DNA of 50,838 nt from a virus, in the IMG/VR virus record IMGVR_UViG_3300031774_000025, positions 1 to 50,838 of that record, one strand, 5' to 3'. Positions 33,467 to 40,761 of the stretch are shown here, piece after piece. Positions within the stretch are counted from its first letter, which is position 1, and each line of letters opens with the position of its first letter. The translations under genes were made by a program, and so were the position numbers. Under the pieces are notes generated by a model. The model ran no database searches. It was not told where the DNA came from and saw only the letters and a list, made by a program, of their open reading frames with translations.

Positions 33467-33594
33467 TGAAATTACCACTCTGTTACATGATTCTACTATT
33501 CGCCGCACATACTGATAGCATTGCGGGAATATTACGTGGATTAAAAGATGTTTCAAAGACAGATTATATTTTAGTGCCCAACGATAAAGAATAA
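33466..33594 (+). CDS. 42-residue peptide with hydrophobic start
   Basis: The sequence starts MKLPLCYMILLFAAHTDSIA, one short hydrophobic stretch, and continues with a polar tail (KDVSKTDYILVPNDKE). It overlaps the previous stop and the next start as TAATG. The hydrophobic part is only about 14 residues, borderline for a membrane span or signal-like anchor. No function is recognised; operon position links it to the cytochrome c that follows. Confidence 0.5.
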   Translation: MKLPLCYMILLFAAHTDSIAGILRGLKDVSKTDYILVPNDKE

Positions 33595-34040
33595 TGAGAG
33601 AATTAGGAATGGTTCTATTAGGTTGCTTTGCAATCTTTAGTTTCTTTGCGTTCAAAATTCATCCATCATTAGAGTATAGTGGATACAGTAGTAATAATTC
33701 ATGCACAGGCGAATGTTATGCTCAATATGTAGCACTTAATGGCACACCAGCAGAGATAGAACAAGCCAAACGTGCATTAGCAGAAGGTGATCCTTTTAGC
33801 AGTATAAGAAGTTTATGGTCAGGTTGTGCCGCATGTCACGGAGCAGACGGTGGCGGTGGAATAGGTCCAATGTTAGCAGGACAAAGTTCAAGTGATATTA
33901 TTAGTAAACTTACTACATACAAAAACAATGGAACAATAGGAAGCCAGAGTGCTCTTATGTGGGGACAAGCGGCTATGCTGTCTGAAAAGGATATAGAAAC
34001 AATTGGCGAGTTTATACAAGCCGGACTACCAGGGAAATAA
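33594..34040 (+). CDS. Membrane-anchored class I cytochrome c
   Basis: 148 residues. Residues 4-20 form an uncleaved-looking hydrophobic anchor that would place the rest in the periplasm. C78-A-A-C81-H82 is the heme c attachment motif, followed by GADGGGGIGPMLAGQ, the family's conserved loop; M122 in SALMWGQAAMLSEKDI is the likely axial Met, and the terminal helix (IETIGEFIQAG) is typical. An extra CxxxC (C37, C41) precedes the heme domain. Such proteins carry single electrons between respiratory complexes. Heme attachment would need the host's cytochrome c maturation system. It is the centre of a five-gene TAATG-overlapping operon. Confidence 0.9.
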   Translation: MRELGMVLLGCFAIFSFFAFKIHPSLEYSGYSSNNSCTGECYAQYVALNGTPAEIEQAKRALAEGDPFSSIRSLWSGCAACHGADGGGGIGPMLAGQSSSDIISKLTTYKNNGTIGSQSALMWGQAAMLSEKDIETIGEFIQAGLPGK

Positions 34041-34327
34041 TGGAAAAACAAATTTACGACCCTTTATGGAAAAGATGGAAAACAGTTGAGCCTGAAGTTG
34101 TTGCTCCTGTTATAACAAGTGGCTACGAACAACAATTAGAACTACAATTAAATAAAACTGTAGATGCAACACCAGAAGATGTTCGCAAATGGCAAAACGG
34201 TGGTGACTTCTTTATGACGGGTGACTTTGATGCAATGAAATTTTTTGTTGTAATACCAGCAGTTATACAAATTGTAGTATTTTTTATGATGTTGGCTGTA
34301 ATGGCTTTAAATGAAATAATGTTTTAA
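34040..34327 (+). CDS. Small membrane protein of the cytochrome c operon
   Basis: 95 residues. A soluble N-terminal part (YDPLWKRWKTVEPEVV and a Gln/Leu-rich helix) is followed by a single C-terminal hydrophobic segment (about 68-90, FFVVIPAVIQIVVFFMMLAVMAL). It overlaps both neighbours as TAATG. The order, cytochrome c then small tail-anchored proteins, suggests a membrane complex that docks the cytochrome. No respiratory subunit family is recognised with confidence. Confidence 0.6.
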   Translation: MEKQIYDPLWKRWKTVEPEVVAPVITSGYEQQLELQLNKTVDATPEDVRKWQNGGDFFMTGDFDAMKFFVVIPAVIQIVVFFMMLAVMALNEIMF

Positions 34328-34485
34328 TGATTATAGAAGCATTAAAGGCCGTTATTGGCGTAGGCAAGAAAGGCCGTGATGTTGAAATTACACCTCTTCG
34401 AATTCTTATTTTTGCTTTTTTAGTTGCGTCTATATTTTTAGGATTTATAAGTTTATTACTCACTATGGTTAGTTTTCTATACTAA
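34327..34485 (+). CDS. 52-residue membrane protein, last of cytochrome c operon
   Basis: MIIEALKAVIGVGKKGRDVE is a short amphipathic/basic start, followed by a strong hydrophobic span (ILIFAFLVASIFLGFISLLLTMV). It starts in the TAATG overlap with the previous stop. Its stop is followed within 10 bases by the late promoter of the next gene, so the operon ends here. Function unknown beyond probable membrane location. Confidence 0.55.
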   Translation: MIIEALKAVIGVGKKGRDVEITPLRILIFAFLVASIFLGFISLLLTMVSFLY

Positions 34486-34491
34486 TCGGCA

Positions 34492-34499
34492 CATAAATA
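34492..34499 (+). promoter_or_regulatory. T4-type late promoter (CATAAATA), near-leaderless spacing
   Basis: The last A is 7 bases before the GTG at 34506. An ATG at 34504 would end after five codons, so GTG is the usable start. Confidence 0.6.
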
Positions 34500-34505
34500 T
34501 CTAAT

Positions 34506-35006
34506 GTGCATAAAGTTTTAAAAAATATTTTTACAGAACAACAATGTGACAGTTTAATAGAAACTGTTAGCAGTAATACATTGTCTGAAAAAATTATTTC
34601 AAACTCTGGCGAAAAAATGTCACGAGCATATTTAAACGAGAAATGGCAATATTTTTTTACAAGATTATTTAGAAAAGAAATACAAGAACATTTTGATATT
34701 ATAAATCAATCTTTAATTGATTATGACATAGTAAGTTTTAGAACCATGCATTACCCCAAAGGCGCATCTATTGGAAGGCACACAGATAGTTACATGAAAC
34801 AAGATGGAGAAAGTAACACAGGATTAATCATTCAACTTACAGAACCAAATGTTTATAAAGGTGGCTATTTGAGAATGTCTAATGAATTGATAGAGTTAAA
34901 CAAAGGAGATGCTGTATTATATTCTTATGATACACCTCATGAAGTTACAAAAATAAAAAGCGGAGATAGGTGGATAGCCAGTATTAGGTTACTTCTAAAA
35001 AGATAA
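34506..35006 (+). CDS. 2OG-Fe(II) oxygenase-like protein
   Basis: 166 residues from a GTG start. GRHTDSY gives the His-x-Asp iron ligands, PHEVTKIKSGDRWIASIRLL the distal His and the Arg that holds 2-oxoglutarate; LIIQLTEPNVYKGGYLRM is the central strand with its Gly-Gly. The length and layout are like short prolyl-4-hydroxylase-type phage proteins. The substrate is unknown; nearby genes do not settle it. It lies between the cytochrome c operon and the lipase, but is under its own late promoter. Confidence 0.75.
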   Translation: MHKVLKNIFTEQQCDSLIETVSSNTLSEKIISNSGEKMSRAYLNEKWQYFFTRLFRKEIQEHFDIINQSLIDYDIVSFRTMHYPKGASIGRHTDSYMKQDGESNTGLIIQLTEPNVYKGGYLRMSNELIELNKGDAVLYSYDTPHEVTKIKSGDRWIASIRLLLKR

Positions 35007-35009
35007 ATA
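35002..35009 (+). promoter_or_regulatory. T4-type late promoter (GATAAATA)
   Basis: Overlaps the stop of the oxygenase gene and lies 43 bases before the ATG at 35053, with AGGAG at 35041-35045. Confidence 0.75.
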
Positions 35010-35052
35010 CATACATAACACAATATTGTGCTTAGGTAGTAGGAGTAACAAC

Positions 35053-35856
35053 ATGGCAGTTAAAGATATGAGTTACCGCGAACGCGGTTTACTCTTGAGT
35101 ATGTTCGCTCATCAATGTTATAGCGAACCAAAAGAGTTATTGAAGAAGAGACCAGGAATAGTAGACTTGGCACCTCTTAAAAAGTTTTTAAACAAACCCC
35201 TTCCTCCAACATACATAGATGTTGAAGGCGCACAGGCGTATGTAATGAGCGACAGCAAGGATGTCCTTATTGCATGTAGAGGAACAGAACCCACGCAACT
35301 TAATGACGTATTAGCAGACTTAAAGACGTTTCCTGTTAAGCATCACTTAGGTGGTAGAGTTCACAGAGGCTTCTATGCAGAGTATGATAAAGTTATACCA
35401 GGCATCAAAGAAGCATTAGCAAAACACGATAAAAAAGGCAACAAAGATATTTGGGTATGCGGACACAGTTTAGGTGGAGCAATGGCTCTGCTAGTAGCAG
35501 TAGAACTTAAACCAAGTGGTGGTTGTCATACATTCGGTCAACCCAGAGTAGGTAATGCAGAATTTTTAAAAGTTATCGACTTTCCATATTACAGATATAG
35601 AAACAACAATGATATAGTTCCAGGTGTTCCGCCATCATGGTTATTCTTTAAACACGGTGGTGTTCTAAGATATATTAACAGTCATGGTAACATCAGAGTA
35701 GCAACATACTGGCAAAGATTTAAAGACAAGTGGAGAGGATTTATCAATGCGGCCAAGCAAGGTAAATTCTTTGATCATGTTTTAGATCACAACATGGGTG
35801 CATACCATGAGTATATATCTAACATGGATGAGTCGGGCGAACAGTTACCAAAGTAG
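35053..35856 (+). CDS. Class 3 lipase
   Basis: 267 residues from the ATG at 35053, preceded by AGGAG; an earlier non-ATG frame extension is ignored. The alpha/beta-hydrolase core of lipase_3 is clear: VLIACRGTEP (oxyanion strand), VHRGFYAEYD, W-V-C-G137-H-S139-L-G-G nucleophile elbow, NNNDIVPGVP with D187, and DHNMGAYHEY with the catalytic His (H246 likely). FGQPRVGN is a family hallmark. It would cleave acyl esters of lipids. There is no signal peptide, so it acts in the host cell or as part of the particle, for example on membranes at entry or lysis. Late expression fits either. Confidence 0.88.
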   Translation: MAVKDMSYRERGLLLSMFAHQCYSEPKELLKKRPGIVDLAPLKKFLNKPLPPTYIDVEGAQAYVMSDSKDVLIACRGTEPTQLNDVLADLKTFPVKHHLGGRVHRGFYAEYDKVIPGIKEALAKHDKKGNKDIWVCGHSLGGAMALLVAVELKPSGGCHTFGQPRVGNAEFLKVIDFPYYRYRNNNDIVPGVPPSWLFFKHGGVLRYINSHGNIRVATYWQRFKDKWRGFINAAKQGKFFDHVLDHNMGAYHEYISNMDESGEQLPK

Positions 35857-35881
35857 GTATATAACTTTTTTCACTGCTATT

Positions 35882-35889
35882 GATAAATA
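35882..35889 (+). promoter_or_regulatory. T4-type late promoter (GATAAATA), leaderless spacing
   Basis: The last A is 6 bases before the A of the ATG at 35895. Confidence 0.75.
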
Positions 35890-35894
35890 TTAGC

Positions 35895-36062
35895 ATGTCA
35901 AAAACACCATACGAAATAAGATTAGACTTAGTTAAAGAAGCAAGAGAAATACTTCAAGCAAAGGCTAAGAATCCAGAAGATATGCCCTCAACCGATGACG
36001 TGCTCAAAGAGGCTGAACGCCTTAACGAGTTTGTATCAAAAAAACCATTCCAAGAAAGATAA
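35895..36062 (+). CDS. 55-residue charged helical protein
   Basis: Starts MSKTPYEIRLDLVKEAREIL; an upstream frame extension from 35880 would run through the promoter, so the ATG at 35895 is chosen. The whole chain is a charged helix (AKAKNPEDMPSTDDVLKEAE). The promoter 6 bases upstream implies a leaderless mRNA. Many T4-like marine phages carry such short proteins of unknown function. It precedes the tRNA region. Confidence 0.6.
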   Translation: MSKTPYEIRLDLVKEAREILQAKAKNPEDMPSTDDVLKEAERLNEFVSKKPFQER

Positions 36063-36066
36063 TCCA

Positions 36067-36074
36067 ATTAAATA
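36067..36074 (+). promoter_or_regulatory. Late promoter variant (ATTAAATA) before tRNA-Thr
   Basis: ATTAAATA with its last A 12 bases before the tRNA-Thr 5' end. The same TTAAATA core is used at 16882 and, on the minus strand, at 43685. Confidence 0.45.
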
Positions 36075-36085
36075 ATACTACTTGA

Positions 36086-36162
36086 GCCACTATAGCTCAG
36101 ATGGCCAGAGCAGGGGTTTTGTAAACCTCAGGTCGTCCGTTCGAATCGGACTAGTGGCTCCA
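36086..36162 (+). tRNA. tRNA-Thr (UGU)
   Basis: Complete cloverleaf: acceptor GCCACTA/TAGTGGC, D-stem GCTC/GAGC, anticodon stem GGGGT/ACCTC with loop TTTGTAA (anticodon TGT, Thr), T-stem GTCCG/CGGAC with TTCGAAT loop, discriminator T and an encoded CCA. It would read ACA-type codons, which are common in this AT-rich genome. Confidence 0.95.
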
Positions 36163-36191
36163 TAACGTTGCAATAGCAACAGGATAATAAA

Positions 36192-36410
36192 ATGGTAAAA
36201 GCAAAAGCGAAAGCAAAAACAACAGCGAAAGCAAAAAAAGTAGTTGATACTAGTTTTGATTGGACTAAAGTTGGCGACAACGTAATGAAAAATGCACAAG
36301 AAATTAGTGCTAACATTATGAAGAATGCTGAAACAATCGGTAAAAATGTTGCCGCTAATTCTAAAACAGTAGGCGACAGAATGTCTGCATACTTGAATAG
36401 ACGCAGTTAA
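36192..36410 (+). CDS. Lys/Ala-rich small protein between tRNA genes
   Basis: 72 residues. Residues 2-17 repeat Lys-Ala (VKAKAKAKTTAKAKK), like a histone H1 tail, and residues 24-60 form two amphipathic helices with repeated MKNA/NIMKNAETIGKN units. The AGGA at 36181-36184 and a 5 bp hairpin (36167-36180) precede the ATG. A DNA- or RNA-binding role is suggested by composition. It is flanked by tRNA-Thr and tRNA-Ala, so the transcript must be processed. Confidence 0.65.
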   Translation: MVKAKAKAKTTAKAKKVVDTSFDWTKVGDNVMKNAQEISANIMKNAETIGKNVAANSKTVGDRMSAYLNRRS

Positions 36411-36417
36411 GTAGACA

Positions 36418-36493
36418 GGGGCCATAGCTCAGATGGGAGAGCGTCTGGTTTGCAACCAGAAGGTCCGCGGTTCGATCCCGCGTGGCTCCACCA
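36418..36493 (+). tRNA. tRNA-Ala (UGC)
   Basis: Cloverleaf with acceptor GGGGCCA/TGGCTCC (one G-T pair), D-stem GCTC/GAGC, anticodon stem TCTGG/CCAGA with loop TTTGCAA (anticodon TGC, Ala), T-stem GCGGG-type arm with TTCGATC loop, discriminator A and an encoded CCA. Confidence 0.95.
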
Positions 36494-36508
36494 CTTTTTA
36501 GGAAAAAT

Positions 36509-37645
36509 ATGAAACTAAACACACTAGACAATAGATGGGACAATCAAATTGTAAATTACGATTTGGAAAAACATAACTGGCGTCAGTATTTCTTAGACGC
36601 AGTTCAAGAAAAATATCCTCAAATAAAAACACTTGAAACTACCCATGAAGTTATGGACCCAAAAGACTTAAATGACTTTGCATGGGACATACAACGCATT
36701 TGTAAAACAGAAGAATTTGCAAGAAAGTTAGATGACTTTTTTGAAGATGTTATATCACCACAGATAGACGGTGAGGATTTTATGATACAAGACGTAGTAG
36801 GTTTGCGTATGGTAATACCTGATCAAGCAAAACATGGTAGAACCCTAAACTTTCATCAAGGCATTTGGTTTGGACATGGTCCAGGTATGTATAGTATTTG
36901 GACACCTCTCACAGAAGCATGGGACACGAACACTATGCAAATACTTCCGTGGGAAGAAAGCAGAATGATTACACAAAAGACTTATGATGAACAATTAAGT
37001 TATCAAGAGATACAAGCATTGTGTTTAGAACATTCAATCCCTTGCACAACATCTCCAGGACAAAGTTGGCTATTCCAACAAGGACACATACACGGAAACG
37101 TAAACAACGATACAGATATTACACGTTGGAGTTTCGACACAAGGATTTTAGTTAAAGGCGGCAATTATGGTAGACGTAGACCAGGTGCTTACTTTAGACT
37201 ATTTAGGAACTACAGACAGTCTATTAGTAATGTAGACACAAGTAGGACATGGATTAACTACATTGACATGAACAGTCGTTTTTGTAAAACAACACCATTC
37301 TTTATCACAAGCATACAGATGGATAAGTTTTGTAAAGACGTAGGCATTGTGCCAGTAGACTATCCATTAGAATTAAGTTTTTGTCATTGGGAACCAATGC
37401 TAGAAGACTTTATAAAAGACCCTAACATAACTGGCATAGTATTGCCAAGTATATTAGGAATAACAGAAGACAAAGAAAGACGAGATTATCTATTCAATTT
37501 AGCATTAACTAATGATACACATTTACTTTTTGCTGATGAGAGTATATACTTAAACAATGACTCAGAATTAAACTATATTAATGCGATTTTCGAATATATA
37601 AACAATGAAGAAGATCCAGATTTATTATTAGGACACACAAGGTAA
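36509..37645 (+). CDS. Fused 2OG-Fe(II) oxygenase and LIC12192-like sporadic carbohydrate cluster protein
   Basis: 378 residues from the ATG at 36509 (AGGA at 36500-36503); an earlier frame extension runs into tRNA-Ala and is rejected. Residues about 95-240 resemble the oxygenase of the sporadic carbohydrate clusters: NFHQGIWFGHGPGMYSIW, LTEAWDTNTMQILPWEES and HIHGNVNNDTDITRWSFDTR, with candidate iron and 2OG residues. Residues about 255-360 follow the pattern I recall for the LIC12192 family: TTPFFITSIQMDKFCKDVG, GIVLPSILG and HLLFADESIYL. In bacteria these two are separate neighbouring genes of surface-sugar loci, so this looks like a fusion. The family call is from memory of sequence pattern; two glycosyltransferase genes follow immediately. 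Confidence 0.6.
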   Translation: MKLNTLDNRWDNQIVNYDLEKHNWRQYFLDAVQEKYPQIKTLETTHEVMDPKDLNDFAWDIQRICKTEEFARKLDDFFEDVISPQIDGEDFMIQDVVGLRMVIPDQAKHGRTLNFHQGIWFGHGPGMYSIWTPLTEAWDTNTMQILPWEESRMITQKTYDEQLSYQEIQALCLEHSIPCTTSPGQSWLFQQGHIHGNVNNDTDITRWSFDTRILVKGGNYGRRRPGAYFRLFRNYRQSISNVDTSRTWINYIDMNSRFCKTTPFFITSIQMDKFCKDVGIVPVDYPLELSFCHWEPMLEDFIKDPNITGIVLPSILGITEDKERRDYLFNLALTNDTHLLFADESIYLNNDSELNYINAIFEYINNEEDPDLLLGHTR

Positions 37646-37649
37646 AAAA

Positions 37650-38594
37650 ATGGCCAAAAAGAAAAAACCCCAACAGAAAAAAGCAGTATCAAAGACTCCT
37701 GTAAAGCAAGATTCAACACCTGCTGAACAAGATTCTTTGTATCAACTTTTAGATTCAAAAATTGAAATTCCTTTATCAAATTTAAGGAACAAACATATCT
37801 TTATAGCAACACCTTGCTATGGAGGTCAACTAGGAGAACCTTATTTTAGAAGTATGATGAGGTTTGTAATTTTATGTGGTAAGTATAATATTCAATATAC
37901 TGTTAGCACATTAGCAAACGAAAGTCTCATTACAAGAGGTAGAAATACACTCACAAGTTTCTTTATGGAAAATGAAGCGGCAACACATTTGTTCTTTATT
38001 GATGCAGATATCGAATTTAATCCAGAAGATATATTAAGAATGGTTGCTTATGATAAGCCTATTACAGTAGGTGCTTATCCTAAGAAAGCAATTAATTGGA
38101 CAAGCATATTAGGTGCCGCAAGAAACCCAGATATGAATGAAGATGCAGAAACTATTGAAGGACATAGTTCAAACTATGTTGTAAACTTTGACTTCTTAAA
38201 AGATGCAGATGGTAATCCAACTCCACAAGTGCAAGTATCAGATAATCTTGTAAAACTAAAAGACGGTGGAACAGGATTTATGTGTATTAGAAAAGATGTC
38301 ATACAACAAATGTTCGATAAACATTCAGACTTAAAATATGTTAATGATATTAATGTTGACAATAAGTTTGAACCATTTATGTATTCATTATTTGATTGTA
38401 TTATAGATCCAGAAAGCAGACGTTACTTATCAGAGGACTACACATTCTGTAGACGTTGGCAGGATATGGGAGGCGATGTTTTCTTAGATCCTAGAACAGC
38501 ACTTAACCACGTAGGTCACTATACATTCAGAGGTAATATAAGAAAACTGTTTACTGGCGAAAATAGTCATAGAAGAAAGCAGGAGGCAGGTTAA
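37650..38594 (+). CDS. Glycosyltransferase, GT-A type
   Basis: 314 residues. A basic Lys-rich start (KKKKPQQKKAVSK) precedes the catalytic domain: IFIATPCYGGQLGEPYFRSM, then ITRGRNTLTSFFMENEAATH and LFFIDADIEFNPEDILRM with the D-A-D motif that binds the metal and nucleotide sugar. LSEDYTFCRRWQDMGGDVFL is the usual acceptor/base region. It transfers a sugar from a nucleotide donor; acceptor unknown. The gene follows the 2OG/LIC12192 fusion after four bases and the next glycosyltransferase starts at its stop, so the three form an operon. Confidence 0.85.
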   Translation: MAKKKKPQQKKAVSKTPVKQDSTPAEQDSLYQLLDSKIEIPLSNLRNKHIFIATPCYGGQLGEPYFRSMMRFVILCGKYNIQYTVSTLANESLITRGRNTLTSFFMENEAATHLFFIDADIEFNPEDILRMVAYDKPITVGAYPKKAINWTSILGAARNPDMNEDAETIEGHSSNYVVNFDFLKDADGNPTPQVQVSDNLVKLKDGGTGFMCIRKDVIQQMFDKHSDLKYVNDINVDNKFEPFMYSLFDCIIDPESRRYLSEDYTFCRRWQDMGGDVFLDPRTALNHVGHYTFRGNIRKLFTGENSHRRKQEAG

Positions 38595-39449
38595 GTGAAA
38601 ATATCAATATTGTTACCAACAAGAGGTAGAACAGATGTTCTTAAAAACAGCATCATGTCATTACTAGATACAGTAAAAGAACCTAATGAAATAGAACTTA
38701 TTTTAGGAATGGATGAAGACGATCCAGCAACAATAGATTATGTTAAAGAAACATTAGGGCCTATCTTACAAGAAAAAGGTGTTGAAACAAAAGCAAATAT
38801 ATTCAAGCCACTAGGATATGAAAACTTACACCAATATGTAAACACATTGGCCGGCAACGCATCAGGAGATTGGTTAATGTTTTGGAACGATGATGGTTTA
38901 ATGAAAACTAAAAATTGGGACGAAGTAATTCATTCCTATACAGGACAATTTAAATTACTTGCTCCACATGATAATCACGAAGGCCATCCATATGCTATTT
39001 TTCCTATTGTGCCTAAAGATTGGTTTATACTAATGGGACATCTTAGTCAAAATGCACAAAACGATGCATGGCTAAGCCACATAGCATATATGTTAGATAT
39101 TTTTGAAAGGATTGATGTAGAGTTTGTTCACGACAGAGCAGACATTACAGGTAACAACGATGACGAAACTTTCCAAAATAGAAAGTATATGGAAGGTAAT
39201 CCAGAAGATCCTAATGACTTTGGACATCCTAGTATGCAACAAGCAAGAATTAATACTGCACACAAAATTGCATGGTTTCTTGAAAAAACAGGTGAAGGAG
39301 ATCTTACTTGGTGGGAAAAAGTTAAGGCAGGAGAGCAGGAACCTTTTGAAAAAATGAAATGGGCAGATGGTGTAAAAGGCGCAGGCCAATTAGATGCTGT
39401 TGATGATGAGCCAGAGCAACTTCCAGATGACACAATCATTTCTCTATAA
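38595..39449 (+). CDS. Glycosyltransferase family 2-like
   Basis: 284 residues from a GTG start with a strong AGGAGG at 38581-38586. KISILLPTRGRTDVLKNSIM is the classical family 2 N-terminus, followed by IELILGMDEDDPAT and GDWLMFWNDDGLM, a DD motif for the metal-bound nucleotide sugar. The C-terminal part is acidic and ends with a Pro/Asp/Glu-rich tail. It likely decorates a sugar chain with the preceding enzyme. The final codon overlaps the start of the 2OG-type gene at 39449. Confidence 0.85.
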   Translation: MKISILLPTRGRTDVLKNSIMSLLDTVKEPNEIELILGMDEDDPATIDYVKETLGPILQEKGVETKANIFKPLGYENLHQYVNTLAGNASGDWLMFWNDDGLMKTKNWDEVIHSYTGQFKLLAPHDNHEGHPYAIFPIVPKDWFILMGHLSQNAQNDAWLSHIAYMLDIFERIDVEFVHDRADITGNNDDETFQNRKYMEGNPEDPNDFGHPSMQQARINTAHKIAWFLEKTGEGDLTWWEKVKAGEQEPFEKMKWADGVKGAGQLDAVDDEPEQLPDDTIISL

Positions 39450-40090
39450 TGGAAACCCTAACGCCATTTGGGCCTAGTATAGGTCTAGACAAATTATCAC
39501 AATCAGAATGTGATACATTAATGGCAATATGTAACCCTTCGTTGCCTGATGCAAATAAAGTATTAGTAGGCTTAATTCAAGAAGAAAAAAGTATTTTACC
39601 CGCTCTAGCAAACAGTGAAATTTTAAAACGTATAAAAAGTATTGCATTAGAATATCTCAATAACATTGATTCAGGATACTACGGAAAACTAAAACCTTTA
39701 CTTACACCACACATAGACTTTGCAGGTGCATGGTATAATAATCAAAAAATACACGAGCATCAACCACCACATAATCACATAGGACATAGTATTGTAGTTG
39801 TTGTATTCCCTCATATAGATATCAATGCCCCTATACCTTATGACAGAAACGATTCAAATAAAGCAGGCCTACTAACATTTTATCATTCAGGAAATTTAAA
39901 TGATGGATTTGGGAAGTCAGCAATTACTGTAGAGCCCAAAACAGGTGATGTATATGTATTTCCTGCAGATCTAATGCACGGAACTTTACCCATATACAGC
40001 GAAGAAGATTCTAGATATAGCATCAGTTTTAACCTTATATTTTCTGAAAAAGCCAGAAAAGACCTATCAAAAATCATTAATTCTGGTTGA
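39449..40090 (+). CDS. 2OG-Fe(II) oxygenase-like protein
   Basis: 213 residues, overlapping the glycosyltransferase stop. HEHQPPHNHIGHSIVVVVFP carries the His-rich iron-site strand seen in phage oxygenases of the TIGR02466-like type; GLLTFYH is the middle strand, and VEPKTGDVYVFPADLMHGTL gives the distal His, with SRYSISFNL supplying the 2OG-binding Arg. It could hydroxylate a sugar, peptide or base; its operon with glycosyltransferases favours a carbohydrate substrate. Its stop overlaps the -35 of the dexA promoter. Confidence 0.7.
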   Translation: METLTPFGPSIGLDKLSQSECDTLMAICNPSLPDANKVLVGLIQEEKSILPALANSEILKRIKSIALEYLNNIDSGYYGKLKPLLTPHIDFAGAWYNNQKIHEHQPPHNHIGHSIVVVVFPHIDINAPIPYDRNDSNKAGLLTFYHSGNLNDGFGKSAITVEPKTGDVYVFPADLMHGTLPIYSEEDSRYSISFNLIFSEKARKDLSKIINSG

Positions 40091-40114
40091 CAAACCCGTA
40101 TAATCTGCTATAAT
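40087..40114 (+). promoter_or_regulatory. Consensus sigma70 early promoter for dexA
   Basis: Perfect TTGACA at 40087-40092, 16-base spacer and perfect TATAAT at 40109-40114. The dexA ATG at 40138 has CGGAG at 40126-40130. It is the strongest host-type promoter in the window. Confidence 0.9.
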
Positions 40115-40137
40115 GTTTACTTAATCGGAGTATTCAT

Positions 40138-40677
40138 ATGGCCACACATGCTATGATAGACATAGAAACACTAGGCACAAAGCCTAATGCTGTTATATTG
40201 TCTGTAGGAGCAATTAAGTTTGACCCTTTCAGCAGTAATGACCCATTTGATGGAAAGCATTGGCGACTAGATGTTGATGCACAAACAGAAAAAGACCGCG
40301 AAGTTAATGATGATACATTAGCCTGGTGGGCAAAACAAGACCCTGAAATACAAGAAGATGCCTTTGGCGAATCTGGTAGAACTGATTGTTTTCAATTTAT
40401 GAAAGAATTGAATGCTTGGTTAACAGGGTGTGAGGCTGTTTGGTGTCAAGGTCCACAGTTTGATATGGTAATATTAGAAGACTTCTTTGATAACTTTGGA
40501 CATCATAAAAACTGGTTTTATTGGCAAATAAGTGATTGTAGAACACTATTTAAACTTATGCCTAGAGATCCACGTAAAGATATCCAACAAAATTTGCATA
40601 ACGCATTAGAAGATTCTAGGTGGCAAGCAGTTTGTGTGCAAAAGTTCTATAAGGACTTTGGTGTGCTACCTAGGTAG
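40138..40677 (+). CDS. dexA: DEDDh 3'-5' exonuclease, DexA-like
   Basis: 179 residues. T4 DexA digests DNA from 3' ends during host DNA breakdown. The DEDDh motifs are in order: MIDIETLG (D8, E10), GPQFDM (second Asp), and HNALEDS (His and final Asp). FDP...WRLDVDAQTEKDREVNDDTLAWW matches the DexA pattern of an IxFDP strand and a late WW. The size is slightly smaller than T4's. A perfect consensus sigma70 promoter upstream and a long-stem terminator beginning at its stop make it a self-contained early gene. Confidence 0.85.
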   Translation: MATHAMIDIETLGTKPNAVILSVGAIKFDPFSSNDPFDGKHWRLDVDAQTEKDREVNDDTLAWWAKQDPEIQEDAFGESGRTDCFQFMKELNAWLTGCEAVWCQGPQFDMVILEDFFDNFGHHKNWFYWQISDCRTLFKLMPRDPRKDIQQNLHNALEDSRWQAVCVQKFYKDFGVLPR

Positions 40678-40761
40678 AGAGTATGCTCGAATGGTCTTTC
40701 GTAAATTGGGTTGGACAATGTCCTGTAAATTCCCTAAGTGGACTGCATACTCTCAATTTTT
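40677..40761 (+). ncRNA. Structured RNA / terminator after dexA
   Basis: GAGAGTATGC (40677-40686) pairs perfectly with GCATACTCTC (40745-40754), enclosing 58 bases that can form two inner hairpins: CGAA...TTCG (40688-40701) and GGAC-AAT-GTCC (about 40713-40723) within a GGG/CCC pair. A T tract follows at once (40757-40762). The outer stem plus T run will act as a terminator. The multi-branched inside is more elaborate than a plain terminator needs, so a regulatory or stable RNA is possible. No known riboswitch was matched. Confidence 0.55.

Noticed and set aside
34504-34521. ATG at 34504 as start of a gene
   Set aside because: It runs into a stop after five codons; the GTG at 34506 begins the oxygenase frame.
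36482-36508. Nine-residue N-terminal extension of the oxygenase/LIC12192 fusion
   Set aside because: It would lie inside tRNA-Ala; the ATG at 36509 with AGGA is the credible start.
39093-39439. Long open frames antisense to the glycosyltransferase at 38595
   Set aside because: They lack start signals and have low-complexity compositions typical of shadows of the real plus-strand gene.
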